Assembly (NCBI RefSeq): GCF_019279795.1
Contig: NC_056733.1
Span: 1,996,253,304-1,996,317,303 of the forward strand
From: Protopterus annectens
Taxonomy: Eukaryota > Chordata > Ceratodontiformes > Protopteridae
Direction of reading: 5' to 3'
Length of the DNA stretch: 64,000 bases
Shown: positions 45,626 through 57,680 of the stretch, piece after piece
Numbering within the stretch: position 1 is the stretch's first letter
How the letters are laid out: each line of letters opens with the position of its first letter
Notes under the pieces: generated by a model
What the model was told of the DNA's origin: nothing
The model's database searches: none
The model's input: only the letters and a program-made list of their open reading frames with translations
Made by a program: the position numbers and the translations under genes

Positions 45626-46257
45626 AAAAGAAGTGCTGCCTGAAGGAGGATACTGGCAAGGCATGAATGATCATAAGAATAGTTGGCCTTGGAATATCTA
45701 TGAATCTAAACTGTTTTTATGGCTTACTGTCATAGCTTGTCAGGACATCTCTGCCTGTACTCATAATGATCCTGAACAGCATAATGTGGGTGTAAGAGAA
45801 CTAATGAATAAATAATTAAGTACAACAAAACGATTACTATATTATAAGTCAATCTAGCCCTAGTGAAATGCAGCTCTGTGGAAAATTCTGCTTAAAACGG
45901 GCTATTAGATAGGGGAGCAAAAGCCTATCCTGTCACTTAGTGGTTGAAAGACAAAAACACTCAAGTCTGCACCAACTTATGGAAATTAAACTTTACTTCT
46001 ACAACATACGTCTCAACTGTATGAAGTATGTACATGAATTCAGTGTCTTATTTTACTTTTGTAAAGTGTTGTCTTTGATCCTGGGCTGTGTCTGAAAAAG
46101 GTCACTAGAACAGTTCACTTACCTGGTAGTCAAACAGCAATCAGTCAATAAACAAGTAAACAAACTGTCCAGAATTTTGTAGAACATGCCTCATTGTGTT
46201 TCCTATTTTTGCACTGTTCCTTGTAAAATATTTGATTTTCTAGCAAATCACTCAGGA
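45626..46257. other. Unassigned sequence
   Basis: No recognised gene or repeat between the CR1 fragment and the next MITE. A 60-codon open frame at 45633-45815 has no recognisable domain. Confidence 0.35.
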
Positions 46258-46603
46258 TCATACCTATCAACTCTCCAAAAGTTCGCAAAACATCCAGATT
46301 ATTGTTTCATATTTTAGGTCTGTTTTCATAATGTCTGGCAAACCACTGAGGACTCCCACTGAAGGATATGAAATCTCAAACTCACATGTTTCATCATTTA
46401 ATCAGCTCATTAAATAATGAAACATTTGAGTCTGAGACTTCATATCCTTCAAAAAATTAATGCTAGTGCAAAAACCCATTATTCTAGCTACTTTCTAAGT
46501 TTATAAGAACAATATTAAAAATCCATTCCTGATTTTGGCCATTTATCCCCAGATCATTTTTGGCTTTGTTCAGATTTCTTAAGCAAAAGTTGAAAAATAT
46601 GCA
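46258..46603. mobile_element. MITE of the CATACCTCTCAAC family, copy 2
   Basis: Left end CATACCTATCAACTCTCC, right end AAAAGTTGAAAAATATGC, imperfect inverse. Shares the internal blocks listed for 16700-17001. Its centre holds a hairpin: GGATATGAA-TCTCA-ACTCA-ATGTTTCAT is inverted as ATGAAACAT-TGAGT-TGAGA-TTCATATCC across TTTAATCAGCTCATTAAA. A second, weaker copy of part of the element follows at 46610-46770. Confidence 0.65.
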
Positions 46604-49600
46604 GAGGATTGCAGTCAGTCACTATTGCCAGACATTAATGTTTCATACTTTTATTGTTGAGAAAATGCATGTCAATGAAAAACATGTTCTGTTAAAATTT
46701 TAAATGAATAAGTAATAATTAAAAATTGTCCCTGGTTTTTAGCCTTCATTAAATTGTTATTTTTGGCTTTAACCAAAGGTCTCAATGAAAGATGTTGATC
46801 AGTATACCTTAGAAACACTCACATAGACATTTCCATGCAAACTGCAAGCTCTGATAGCCAGAAAAAGATGATTTATTACTGAAATTGTCATTTTTCCAGC
46901 TGCCTGACCTTGCTGTTTCCTTGAAAATGCCAATGTGCATTATTCTATGTAATCTGTACTCTGGCAGCACTTTCAGGTTTCATTGGGCAGCCCTCCCCCC
47001 TCATCCTATGGTTCCGGCACCCATGCACAAGCAGGTAAATGAAAGCTGAGGAAATCAAACTCCGTACCACAGGAAGTAACACTTTAAGAACTCATAAACT
47101 TAATTCTTTGCAGTAACTTCCAGATTAATCATGCATGATATGTCCAGGGGAATCCATTCACACCATGGGTATCACCATCAAAAATACATATGCACACCAA
47201 TAGTCTTATAATCTATACACATACATTCACTCTCATGTTGGCCCCAAGCTTCAGAAGACAAAATAGGAGATAAATAACCAAGCAAATGATAGGCTATTGT
47301 CCTTCCTCTGGGGAACAATATAGGATTATCTGCCATTAGTCCATCCTCAGGTAGACGTTAATGCTGGGCAAAGTGAAAAACATGAGGGAAGATAATGCAT
47401 GAAGGCTTGCTCTGCAGCATGCAAAAGCATGCAGACACAATAACTTCACTATGTGTAGTCACGCTGGGGCATTTATCACAATTTGGCTTTTCCAAATGTT
47501 ATTTCCTTGATTATTTCAGAGTTATTATTTACAGTAATCTGAAAGGTTGCAGGCTCCTTTTATCCATTCTGGCCCCATTACAAACATAGATAAGATAATC
47601 CCCTACAAACAATGGAATATCCCCCTTGGGGTAATAAAAAGTACTGGTGCAAGTGGATGAGGAGACAAAAGGACTTTTCTGCCACTATGTGGCTTCAAGT
47701 TGTCAGTATTTTTATTGCTTTTGTCACTGCAGTGGGTCTATGAGTAGAGCCACCACCGCCTTCAGTACAGTACCCAGCCCATTACTCTGTCCTACCTCAG
47801 TGCCCTTCACCCAATCGGCAAAGCCCAGGTCTCTCCCTCGGCAGGCAGAGACCAGTGGAACACCAGAGGTTCTATAATGCCCACACTGATGATAAGACCC
47901 AACTCTGTCCTTCACCAGCTAGGGTCTTGGGCAAGTTGAGTACAGAGGCTGAACTTCATACTGGTGGCTGGAAAACAGAGTGGTTTGGGAGCAGTCATCG
48001 CATTCTGCCAGCTCTGATGTTTGAAAACCTTTTGGATGGCAACTCTAAGCCATAGGACCTGCTGTGCCTGCTTAAAATTGTGTGAGAAGTTGACATGCAT
48101 CTGGCCTTTGAAATGTACATTAATGCCTCTGTGTGTTATGGTCAAGAACCACCTATCCAAGCAGGCAGTCATGTCCAAGTGATCACCTAGCATCACTAAG
48201 AATTCAAACATGGACTGTGTGCTCCAAGCAGATGCTTCAGTTCTAAAGCCCAAAAAGAGTTGAATAGGCTAAGCCTTGTAATTAGTCCACCCCCAGCAGG
48301 TGTCCAAGCTACTAAATGAACTTAAGTCACCAGAGTCCTAGTTCGGGCTTTATCCTACAATGTCAGTAAAGATGTCCAAGGAATGTAAGTGCAGAATAAG
48401 CAGACAAAAGTCTGAAGCCAATGGGCATCTTGAAACCTACTTCAAAAAATGCAGGTTTTGAATGGAAATAGGGCACAAGCTGCAGATGGTGCTAATTTGA
48501 AGTATGGGTTTTAGTAGTAAACTTTTCTTAGACTTATTGTTTCAGCTATATATGGCTATAGTGAGCCTCATGGCTGAATCTGTGTCTTGAGCAACTACTG
48601 TCATGTTCATTTGAGTCTTGGTCTCCCTTGCGTTTGGCTATTCACTACTAACCTGGTTCAATATAGGAACTTGAAGGAAATGTGTAGCCATGACCTGTTG
48701 CCTTTATTGCATATGTTTCTACTGGTGAGTTGTGCTGACGATCTAAATCCCCCTCTTGTTGTAAAATGATCAGGTCATCAGGAATGCTTTTGACCATATG
48801 GTCGCAGATAACGTGCAGCATATACCTGCTGTATGAATGTGGCATGCATGTTTCTTTATGAGTTACAAGACAGGTTCAGATGTTACAAGGGGTCTGAAAT
48901 GCTTGGGGCAACACACTCACAGCAAAACTTCCTGGTGGATACCATAGAAGTCTACCTGAGGTACCTTGCTGTGAGTCAGTGTGTGGGGAACACCCTACTG
49001 TTTTACATGCCTTGCAGATGTAAGGCACAGCCTAATGCTGACACCAACTGCATACTCCACTTACCAAAAACGCTAGCTGAAGATACTGTAGAAAATGGAG
49101 GAAAGAATAGGCCAAGCAATAAGCCTGTGTGCTGCAGAACCAAGCCAGGTACAGATGAGGATGAAACGCTGACACATGCTCACGCATCCAAGAGAAGGAT
49201 GCTGGTGGTATACTGCCACAAGAGTTCCACCTGTGGGAAGGCCCATGATTATAGCATTAGCATAAGAGACTCTGGGGAGTGCAGGTCCCATAAAGAGTTT
49301 GTATGTACACTGGCACTCGCACTGAGTTCACTGTGACAGTCATTGCACTGTGCTTTTTGTCCAACAGAGGAGGTATTAGGAGTATACAAGAACACCCCCC
49401 CCCCCCAACTGCTGAATGACTGCCATGATCTCTGGTTCTCACCCTTCTCTCTTGGTGTCCTAGGATGATGAGGAAGGGAAAAAGATTGGGTCAAAAGGAG
49501 TTACAGGCTTCACAGTCTCAGGTGGAACTGCTGAAATGATTCAAAGTAGTCACTATTTTAATTTACTTTTACAAATAAACCTTTTCAAATAATTTTTTAA

Positions 49601-50652
49601 AATATTTTATGAAAATATGTTTGCAAGTGCTTCTCTGTCACATGAATAAGAAGACAAAAGAGCTGGCATGTGCTTTTACAGAAAAATCAAAGAAAGACAA
49701 AGGACTTTTTGCATTCCATTGCATTGTTAATTCAGAAAAAAAATACTGTAATAGATGAGCAAGGTGTTATAAAAAAAAGCAAAATTTTATTAATGTTTAG
49801 TATAAGAATATAAGAATGACATTTTACATAACTACAAACTTTAAACAAATATACTTTCTACTCTAACTATTGCCTATGAGGCTTGTATTTTAACATGTGC
49901 ATGCAAAGGATGTAGATGCAGACGATCTAGGCTTTAAATTAATTATGTATCAATTGGATTGGTTCATTTATATTTCATTTATCAAAGAGAAAAGAGAATA
50001 CTATACTAACTTTTTTTTTTTTGTGAGTAGGTTTGATTCACACCCTTTGCAAAAAAAAAAAAAAAAAACACAACTCTAAACCTCAAGAAATATAAAATAT
50101 TATTTATTCTGGCAGCACTATCCAAGTTATTTAAAGCAACAACTGTGTGAATGTGTTTATCAAAGCACAACATGGTGTATCATGATTTAATGTATTAACT
50201 CACTTCCATTTTTAAGTTATTTTCTGTCAGGTGCCTTAATAGTTGCAGCTAAATTTTTTCAGCTAGTAAGATGCTCTGAACACAGAATAAATGAAAAAAT
50301 TTGTAGATGATGTTACTGGAGGAGTTCTGTACATAGCTGATAAAGAATGAAATTGTAGATGTCTAAAGCAGTGAACATATTCGATGAGGAAGAAAGGAAT
50401 ACTCCAGTACCTCCTGTAATACAGAGAATGTTCATGTTACTGAGGCACAGTTGTTTGCTAAATGTCAGTTTTTCAGGTTACCAGCACAGAAATGTATTAG
50501 AAGACAAAATATATCTTAAATAATCATGAATTTTAAAGCAAAGTGCATAAAGGTTAATATGGGGACCATTTAAAGGCAAAAAATATGATTCTGAGAAGTA
50601 ACAGATTTCAAGAAAGAAATTAATAAAATTATGTTTAATATTTCTATTTTAG
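46604..50652. other. Mostly unassigned sequence upstream of the transferrin-like exon
   Basis: No coding exon recognised. The longest frame (48833-49336, +, 167 codons, ATG start) is Cys-rich (for example CRCKAQPNADTNC and CHKSSTCGKAHDY) but matches no family I know, and nothing around it looks like splice signals. An oligo-C run at 49396-49406 and poly-A/poly-T runs at 50010-50070 are simple repeats. If the exon below is the first lobe exon of its gene, this stretch may be intron 1 or contain the promoter and the signal-peptide exon; I could not identify either. Confidence 0.35.
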
Positions 50653-50819
50653 TTTACCCTTTTGCTGGACAGCACAGCTCCATTAGATATTGTGTCAAAT
50701 CAGACAATGAACTCCAAAAATGCAAGGAACTCCAAAGGGCCATGAAACAGGTGCCAAGATCACCTCTATTTGCTTGTGTTCAAAGAAGCAACACAGAGGA
50801 ATGTATTGCAGCAATCAAG
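50653..50819 (+). CDS. Transferrin-family exon (first exon of a lobe)
   Basis: A 167-bp exon with an acceptor (TTTCTATTTTAG) before it and a consensus donor (AAG followed by GTAAGT) after it. It encodes IRYCVKSDNELQKCKELQ, then SPLFACVQRSNTEECIAAIK. Spacing of the first two and last two cysteines (10 and 9 residues) equals that of C9-C19 and C39-C48 in human serum transferrin, and the [IV]R[WY]C start plus CI-AI end fit the family's N-lobe start. The usual Trp after Arg is Tyr. The exon begins in phase 1 and ends in phase 0. Candidates are serotransferrin, saxiphilin-like, otolith-matrix or melanotransferrin-like genes, which bind iron or related ligands outside the cell; the iron ligands lie in later exons not seen here. 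It could instead start a C-lobe. Confidence 0.78.
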
Positions 50820-52184
50820 GTAAGTATTATATGTCAGATTTCTCTTTTTTCATCTTCATTCCTATTGGAATGTTGGGATTAAAAAGGTGACTAACAGAAT
50901 GGTACTAAAAATTTTGTTTTACCTGACAAGATTTTCATTGGATTAATTTTATGAAAAAATGAAAGATTTATTGTGGAGGTTTAATAGTACCACAACACTG
51001 TCTTGTATTGCTTGATATTTTTAAATATTTAATAAAGTATCACACAAAGATAAAATTTGTCCAACAAATTAACAACATGCACAAATCATTCTAATAGATA
51101 TGATACCTTTCAGAAAACTAAAAACTCGTTACTAAAATAATGCTCCTAACAATGTGTTTTAGCTTGTTAATAGTTTCAAATATCATCTGTCGTATTATAT
51201 CTGCCTATCTATATATGTGTGTGCATGTGTGTGTATTTGTATGTATATAAGTACTTCTATATGCCTATATATTTCCTGTGTAGTCATACGGTCCACGTAG
51301 TGGCTGAAAAGGATCCTGTATCAGTCCACAATCCTGGTTAATAAGCTTCAAATTGATAAGTAAAATGTTTTAGTGGGTTAGTGTACTACATGTAAACCCT
51401 ATTCCATGAAACATAATTGTTCAGCTCCTTCTGCACAAAACTATTCCCAGCAGTACAGAAATTATCAGTGCGTAAGTAACTGATTAAAAAACAAGTTTTG
51501 CACAGATACACAAATGACAAACCCCACTAAAAGAAACAAGTGTTTAAATGTGGTAAGCACCATCTTGCATCCCTTTATTTTGTTATTTTTGCAACTCAGA
51601 AAAAGAGCTATCAGTGTAAATAAATAAATAAATACGCAAACATGTTCCACTCTTTCTTCAAGATGCTGTAATACCAGAGTACCCATTAAATACCATTAAA
51701 CAATCCTTCATACATCCCTACAGAATATAATAAACAATCAAACATGAGGAAAGACAACATTAAGCAGCAACACCTGACCTCATAAAAATGAGCGAACTAT
51801 TAATGGGCAAATAAAGGCAAACCACTGTTCTACTTCTCCAGATCAGATATTCTAACATATGGCAGTGCAGGGGCAAGCATTACCATTTTCTTAGATTCTA
51901 AACATCTTTTTTTTATTTCATTCTGTATATTACACTTCCTGTTCTTCTACATTCTGTACATAAAACAAATAGCTGGAACTGCGCTGGCCATTTTGAAATC
52001 TGAAGAGGACGATAAATATTGCTGCATCTTTTAACTAAGCAATTAACCAATCAACACACTATTACCAGGACTTAATTTTCTAGTAATATTTTACATACAT
52101 TTCTTGCTTTGGAAGGTAATACTTACAAGAAATGTCAGCTGCAATTGCCATTTAGAAAAAAAAAAGTTTTGTTTTTTAACACAT
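50820..52184 (+). other. Intron sequence after the transferrin-like exon
   Basis: Begins with the GTAAGT donor. The rest is AT-rich with no recognised element or exon. No downstream transferrin exon (expected to encode EADA-TLD-G) was found to 64 kb, so this intron would be over 13 kb unless the exon is a lone fragment. Confidence 0.45.
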
Positions 52185-52375
52185 TCGGGTTCCTATTACA
52201 TGAGTGAATGCTACAAATAGCGAACGCTCATTTGTCGAACCCAAATGCACGAAACCACAGAATATCGAACGAATGGATTAGGGACCATTCCTTTGAAATT
52301 TTGTGGTTTCGTGCATTTGGGTTCGATAATAGATCGTTTGCTATTTCTAGCGTTCGATCATATAATATGAATCCA
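52185..52375. mobile_element. Hairpin MITE of ~190 bp
   Basis: Arms of about 75 bp fold onto each other. The left arm has ATTCGGGTTCCTATTACATG and TCGAACCCAAATGCACGAAA, the right arm the inverse of both with some changes (GGATTCATATTATATG; TTTCGTGCATTTGGGTTCGA). The centre is about 40 bp. CpG and TCGAA motifs are common. Target duplication is not clear. No coding capacity. Confidence 0.8.
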
Positions 52376-53207
52376 ACAGATTTATATATGGTAATAATGG
52401 AGATATATAGTATAAATAAATACTGCTTGTGTAAAAATAATATAGTCTGTAGAAGTTTTCTGCATTTTTAGGTGGCCTCATTTCCAGATAAGGCAAAATA
52501 AAACCATACAGTTACAGGGGAATATATTCAACTAGATACAAAGTAGCTTACTGCTTTGGATTGACAGTGCAACACTAAACCTGAAAGGGGTTATTCACGT
52601 TTCCTTAAGGTGGAGTGACCTTAGAGTTGATTATATTAAGAAAAGGGATGCAATCAGTCCCAGTTAATTATGCTTTACTGGATAATAATTCCCAAATCAT
52701 AGCAAATCCTTTAGGAGTATATGCTAAGTTGACCACCTTGACAAAAATGAACAAGACAGTGAGGAAAAAAAAAGAATATAGTACAAAAGAGTGAAATAAA
52801 ATGGATTTCTTATCTATTATTATTATTATTTGTCTCTTACCAGGCATACTATCAGCATCATTTGCATTTAGTGAAAACTGAAAGAAGTTTTATCATTTAT
52901 AAAGCATGAACATATAAGTAATTAGATATTTTAACAACCTTCGTTTTGTTGTAGTCCTCAGTGTTTTTTTCTTAAGTAATTTACATGTGTTGAAAAAAGC
53001 AGATGGTAGGTAGCACACGTATACCCCCCCCCCTTCGTTGAGGTAATACTACTTTGGAATTAGCATATGTTAGTAGGGGATAGGGGACAGAGTTTCCCTA
53101 ATGATGAAGAGGGATCTTACCACACTGCAAAAATATAAATCGTTTTTTTTCAAGTATGCTGCTATTCGTAGTTTAGTAATTCCATGTTTTTTTTTTTTTT
53201 TTTCTGT
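52376..53207. other. Unassigned AT-rich sequence
   Basis: No gene recognised. Contains a C run (53024-53033) and a T run (53188-53203). Confidence 0.4.
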
Positions 53208-53280
53208 AATTTACAGGGGATGCAGTGATCTTTGGCCGGCTCATTTTCAAATATGTAAAGCAATCTTGCACACACGTGTG

Positions 53281-53327
<47 letters not shown>

Positions 53328-53529
53328 AGCTCAAATTATTCTATACTTTTAATAGTAAGTCGTTTTTGAACCCAATAATTTCTCAGTAGTCAGTAACTCA
53401 ACAGTCTGGATGTCATCACCATCATATACATAAAGACAGTGTGATAGTTTGTAGGTGTGGGACTCTGTGTGGAGCAAGATGTTTACCCTCCTGCAAAAAA
53501 ATCATGTGTTTTGCGACCTTGAGAATGCA
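53208..53529 (+). repeat. Long direct repeat, left copy
   Basis: About 322 bp from AATTTACAGGGGATGC to CCTTGAGAATGCA, repeated at 54531-54874 with few changes. It includes GTGATCTTTGGCCGGCTC, a CACACGTGTGCGCGCGCACA junction leading into (CA)n (53287-53324), and ATGTCATCACCATCATATAC. The two copies bracket a 1-kb Penelope-like fragment. This may be a very long target duplication or an independent tandem duplication. Confidence 0.92.
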
Positions 53530-54530
53530 CTGAAAACAAACTGGAACAGACCACCACAATAAATGGATAAAAACACAAGTCTTTAATCGAACTTAAATCG
53601 GACAAGCGCTTTCGCGTGTACAACACGCTTCTTCAGATCCTTAAACAAAACTAAGTTCTAAAATGCAGTACTTGTACTTTCTGAAACAGACACACCTCTC
53701 CAATATAGTGTGCAGCTAATTAACAAATGAATAGTTAATTGAACAATCAATCAACTAATTAGTCTGTTCTGCAGTACTGAAAACTTCTGACACATTGTTC
53801 CTCAGCTTAAACACTGTATAAACTAGCTAAAACATATATCAAAATATAAGGATATAAAAACAACATCAAACTAAAATACAACTTGGGATTAGAGATTATA
53901 TTAAACTCTCTCAAGCATGAAATGTACATAAGCAAAAACAGACATCTCATAAAATGCAGTCAGAACTGCATCATGTTAAAACGGAATGCATCATAATAAA
54001 CAATGCATCATAATAAACTTATGTGTGCTTACCAGCGAAAGAGCAAAACAGAGAGAATAAAAGGAGAATGAAAAACACATAGCAATACCAGCCACAATGT
54101 ATGTAGGCAGCAGCGATACATGTACCCAAGCAAAACATAAATCTCCCATCGACACTCAGCAATACCTTCAGAATAATTCCAATCCATCCAATAGCCACAA
54201 TAGCAGAGATCTAACACTCTATAATAAATCACTAAGTGTATATATGAAACCTATCACTGAAATCATGTTCAGTTCACACTAAACTATCACTCATGACATT
54301 AGGAGTTCCATCCAAAACTCTACAGACAATACTGAAGAGCCCTAAAGTTTGCTGTTAACATCAGTTACAGCCATCTACATACCATACTCGATCATTTCCC
54401 ATAATCGCCATCTATGTCAAGCAGCCATAACTAACCGCTATTCCGCCTCCGCGGGATCACAAATTCATACAACCGTTGGCACCCTGGCTGAAAAAATGCT
54501 GTTATATACTCACAACCTGATACCATAAAA
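53530..54530 (-). mobile_element. Penelope-like element fragment
   Basis: One kb of sequence lying exactly between the two direct repeats. On the minus strand it ends with a hammerhead-like motif and then TTTAAGTTCGATTAAAGACT, a layout like the 39.5-kb Penelope element (motif, then AAAATAAAG-type end). The remaining 900 bp has no RT or endonuclease coding sequence, so it is an internally deleted or non-autonomous copy. Its other end (near 54440-54530) contains CCGCGGAGGCGGAATAGCGG on the minus strand, a CpG-rich patch in otherwise AT-rich DNA. Confidence 0.65.
53600..53640 (-). ncRNA. Hammerhead-like motif, second Penelope copy
   Basis: Minus strand: GGAT, CTGAAGA (core CTGATGA with one change), extra A, stem II GCGTG/CACGC with loop TTGTA, GAAA, stem III AGC/GCT without loop, T at the cleavage position, GTCC pairing with GGAT (one G-T). 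The layout is the same as at 39529-39567, but stem II has different, fully compensated bases, which supports a conserved fold. The U-to-A change in the core probably impairs cleavage. Confidence 0.72.
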
Positions 54531-54603
54531 AATTTACAGGGGATGCAGTGATCTTTGGCCGGCTCATTTTCAAATATGTAAAGCAATCTTGCACACACGT
54601 GTG

Positions 54604-54668
<65 letters not shown>

Positions 54669-54874
54669 CTCAAATTATTGTATACTTTTAATAGTAAGTC
54701 GTTTTTGCATGGGAATCCAATAATTTCTCAGTAGTCAGTAACTCAACAGTCTGGATGTCATCACCATCATATACATAAAGACAGTGTGATAGTTTGTAGG
54801 TGTGGGACTCTGTGTGGAGCAAGATGTTTACCCTCCTGCAAAAAACTCATGTGTTTTGCGACCTTGAGAATGCA
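54531..54874 (+). repeat. Long direct repeat, right copy
   Basis: Right partner of 53208-53529, longer mainly because its (CA)n run (54610-54664) is expanded and because of a few inserted bases after GTCGTTTTTG. Outside the microsatellite the copies differ at only a handful of sites. Confidence 0.92.
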
Positions 54875-54989
54875 GCTGCTTTGAGTAGACCATTCTGTGG
54901 TCAAATAATATTGTGTTGATTAAATGAGACATGAGTACTCATATTACCTATTTTTGTACATGCAGCAGACTGCTTTCATCTTTCTTAGG

Positions 54990-56580
54990 TGTTTACTAGG
55001 CTAACAACCACAAGGACCTTTTTAAACCTAGCCATACATCCCAAATCTCTGACAAGTTCTGATACCATTGATAAGTGTAAGCATGGGCCTGGGATATGAA
55101 CCATTTACAGGTTATCTCTGTCTATTAGAGACATAGTTGCCAAACTAGGGATGAATTTCTGGTTTACCATCCAATTGTCCAAGTTGCACTTGAACTGGGT
55201 TAGGGAGGAACTCTGTTTCACATGGATGTGGAGCCTGTTCCATAGACGGGGTAGTCTCTCGGATACATACCTATCTCTCCAGCAGGTCCTATTTATATCA
55301 CAGGCAAGGTTTAAGTCTTTAAAATGGGTAATTATGGTGCTCTTTGTTTTGTGGATATGCAGGAGGCCCATCAGAGTGGGGTCTGATAATGCTCTATATG
55401 ACAGGCATATATCTCCCCTCAAAAGCCTGTAGGAGACAAAATACAAGGATAGGGCCTTGAGGCGGTCTGCATAGGACATATTACTTATGCCCTGTGCTCT
55501 TTTAGTGAGGAACCTCTTTGGACATTCCAGTTGTTGGATATGCCTGTTAAGGTACATACCAAAGGGGACATTGTACTTAATGATAGGTCTGATGAATGCC
55601 AAATGCAGTGGAACAATGACTTACTTGGATTTAGATGCCATACCTTTGTTTATAACTTGCGCAACATAGAATGATTTCCTCACCACAGTAGACACGTGAT
55701 GATCAAAGGCTAGATTACTATCTATGCGTGTCCCTAAGTCCCTGACAACTGGGTCAACTCTAAGGGGTATGTTGCTGATATGATAGTTACCAGGGATGGG
55801 TGACTTCCCCAAGGATACTATTATGCATTTCTTGGCATTTAGTTTTAGTCCATGGCTCTGACACCAGTTGTTTGTCTGTATCAGCCCCTGTGGAGGACAT
55901 TTGTGTCAGTGTGAGATTCAATGACAGTTTCTAATTTGCAATCATCTGCAAATTTAGTCAGCCAGAGACTGCTGACATTGGCTTTGACTTCTGAGAAGTA
56001 TATGCCAAAAAAGAAGCGGTCCAAGGACTGACCCTGAGGGACTCCACTTGTGACTGACCTCTTTGCAGAGGTGGACTCCCCAGTTCTAACTTCCTGGGTA
56101 CTGTCTGTTAGCCAGTTGGCTATCCATCAGGTGACATACGGGTTTGTACCTAACCTCTTGAGTTTGTCAACAATACCCAACTGGTGTATTGTGTCAAATG
56201 CCTTGGCCAGGTCAAGGTAGGCAGTGTGAACGACTTTGCCCTCATCCATTGCTTTGCTCGAAGAAGTCCACCAGGTTGAGTAGGCATGATCTGCCCTTGA
56301 CGAAACCAAACTGGGTTGGGTCCAGTGTCTGGAGGTTTATTATATCTGTACTGATCATCTCCATGATAATTCTTTCCATGGCTTTACGTATAAGAATAGT
56401 GAGACTTATGTGTCTGTAGTTTCCAGGGTCTGTAGATGGTCCAGGTCTGTGCACAGGGATGATTGTTGCCTTTCTCCATTCATGAGACATGAAACCTGTT
56501 TATAGGCTACAAGTAAAGAGTAATACCAGAGGCCCTGATAGGTCATGTTTCATGCTATTTAGAAGGCATCCTGAGATATT
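54990..56580 (-). mobile_element. CR1-type LINE, minus strand, cut by Harbinger B
   Basis: CR1 RT and 3' region on the minus strand. Its 5' side stops at 56580 inside the finger domain (SGCLLNSMKHDLSGPL matches the block after GPDG in copy 1), exactly where Harbinger B starts, so the transposon inserted here. The remaining 5' half should reappear on the far side of Harbinger B, beyond the window. The 3' limit is estimated from loss of similarity. Confidence 0.85.
55105..56490 (-). pseudogene. CR1 ORF2 reverse transcriptase
   Basis: Frames 56490-56242 (TDPGNYRHISLTILIRKAME; DPTQFGFVKGRSCLLNLVDF), 56309-56127 (VVHTAYLDLAKAFDTIHQLG, motif A intact), 55812-55621 (DLGTRIDSNLAFDHHVS) and 55602-55105 (IIKYNVPFGMYLNRHIQQLE; NRTCWRDRYVSERLPRLWN). 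Motif B and C lie between, in broken frame: around 56030 the minus strand still reads the GSVLGPLLF block with changes and, near 55945, FADD-like codons. The C-terminal frame of 165 codons is well conserved against 4505-5266. Frameshifted and truncated, hence inactive. Confidence 0.87.
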
Positions 56581-57459
56581 TGGCCGGATTCACGAAGGCT
56601 TGCACGGAGTCTAAGAGTAGTGTAAGACTCCATGCAGCCTTCGCGATCCAGGAACAGCCCAAAGTCCATGTAAGAGACAAGCTAAAACAGCTCTTACACG
56701 GAGTGGGCGTGGATAAGCTAATCACCTCACTTGCAGCCGAATAGCATGCAAATGAGGATGATTAGCGATCCAGGAAGCCCAGAACAGCCCATGTAAGAGC
56801 CGTTTTAGCTGCAGAAATGTACTCAGTTGACAAGTGAGTACGTTTCTGCAAAAACTGCAATGGAGCCATGTCAGCTCCAAATAAAGGGTGCATATGTGTC
56901 AGGCAGCATGCCAATGGCCAAATATGTGGCCATTGGCAAAGTAACCTGATGCAAATATATTAAAATATATTTTTTTTCGATTGCCGATGTTTAAACCAGC
57001 GCAGCCTAAGCAAACGGGCTGCGCTGTATAGAACATAAAATGAAGGTTTTAAACCTACAAATGTAGGTTTTATGCAATACATGGAATGTCAATGCAGGGA
57101 CCAGCAGACCAAAACCAACATGGCCACCGTGTAGTGGTTGCTAAGGGGGGAAGCTGAGTCTAAGACATGTAACTAAGCATTAGTAGGCAATCTGAGGCAA
57201 ATGAGTGTAAGGATACTGAATTCCACTGTCACATAGCAAATGAGCACAGTCTGAGTAGTGTAAGAGTTACAAAAGGGGGAGGAACAGAGTAGGAGATAGG
57301 TGACATCACAGGGGAGAATGGTAGAAAGAAATGCAGTTCATTGGAGGTCAGAGTTATATGACAGATGTCAGACAGATATCATGGAAAGAGGTGTGCCACT
57401 AACTAAGCATGAGAAAGTCAAGAAATGGAAGGTGTACACTGTTGCCTACACCAAAGTTT

Positions 57460-57680
57460 CTTGCTGAATGTGTATGCGCATGTGTGCGCGCCATGAAGCG
57501 CGAGTAAGGCAGTGTGTGCGCGTGTAAGGCAGACTGAGCAAGTGGGAGCATGTTGGGAGATGTTTAACACTGTTTGCGCGGGCATGCACGCGTTTTAATC
57601 TGAATAAGCAGATTCTGAACTGTGTAAATATGTGTGTGCGCGTGTAAGCCACTGTGAGCGTGTTTCTGCTGGTTTACACA
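57460..57680 (+). promoter_or_regulatory. CpG-rich leader of Harbinger B
   Basis: Repeated GTGTGCGCG and GCGCGCC words give a local CpG concentration unlike anything in the surrounding 7 kb. It lies 250-470 bp upstream of the likely transposase start. A promoter role is inferred from position and CpG retention only; no TATA box stands out. Confidence 0.4.

Noticed and set aside
48833..49336. 167-codon Cys-rich open frame with ATG
   Set aside because: No recognisable domain or homologue, no splice or promoter signals seen, and codon pattern not distinctive. Kept only as a note in the stretch annotation.
54431..54673. Cys-Val repeat protein on the minus strand
   Set aside because: Translation of the (CA)n microsatellite in the right direct repeat.
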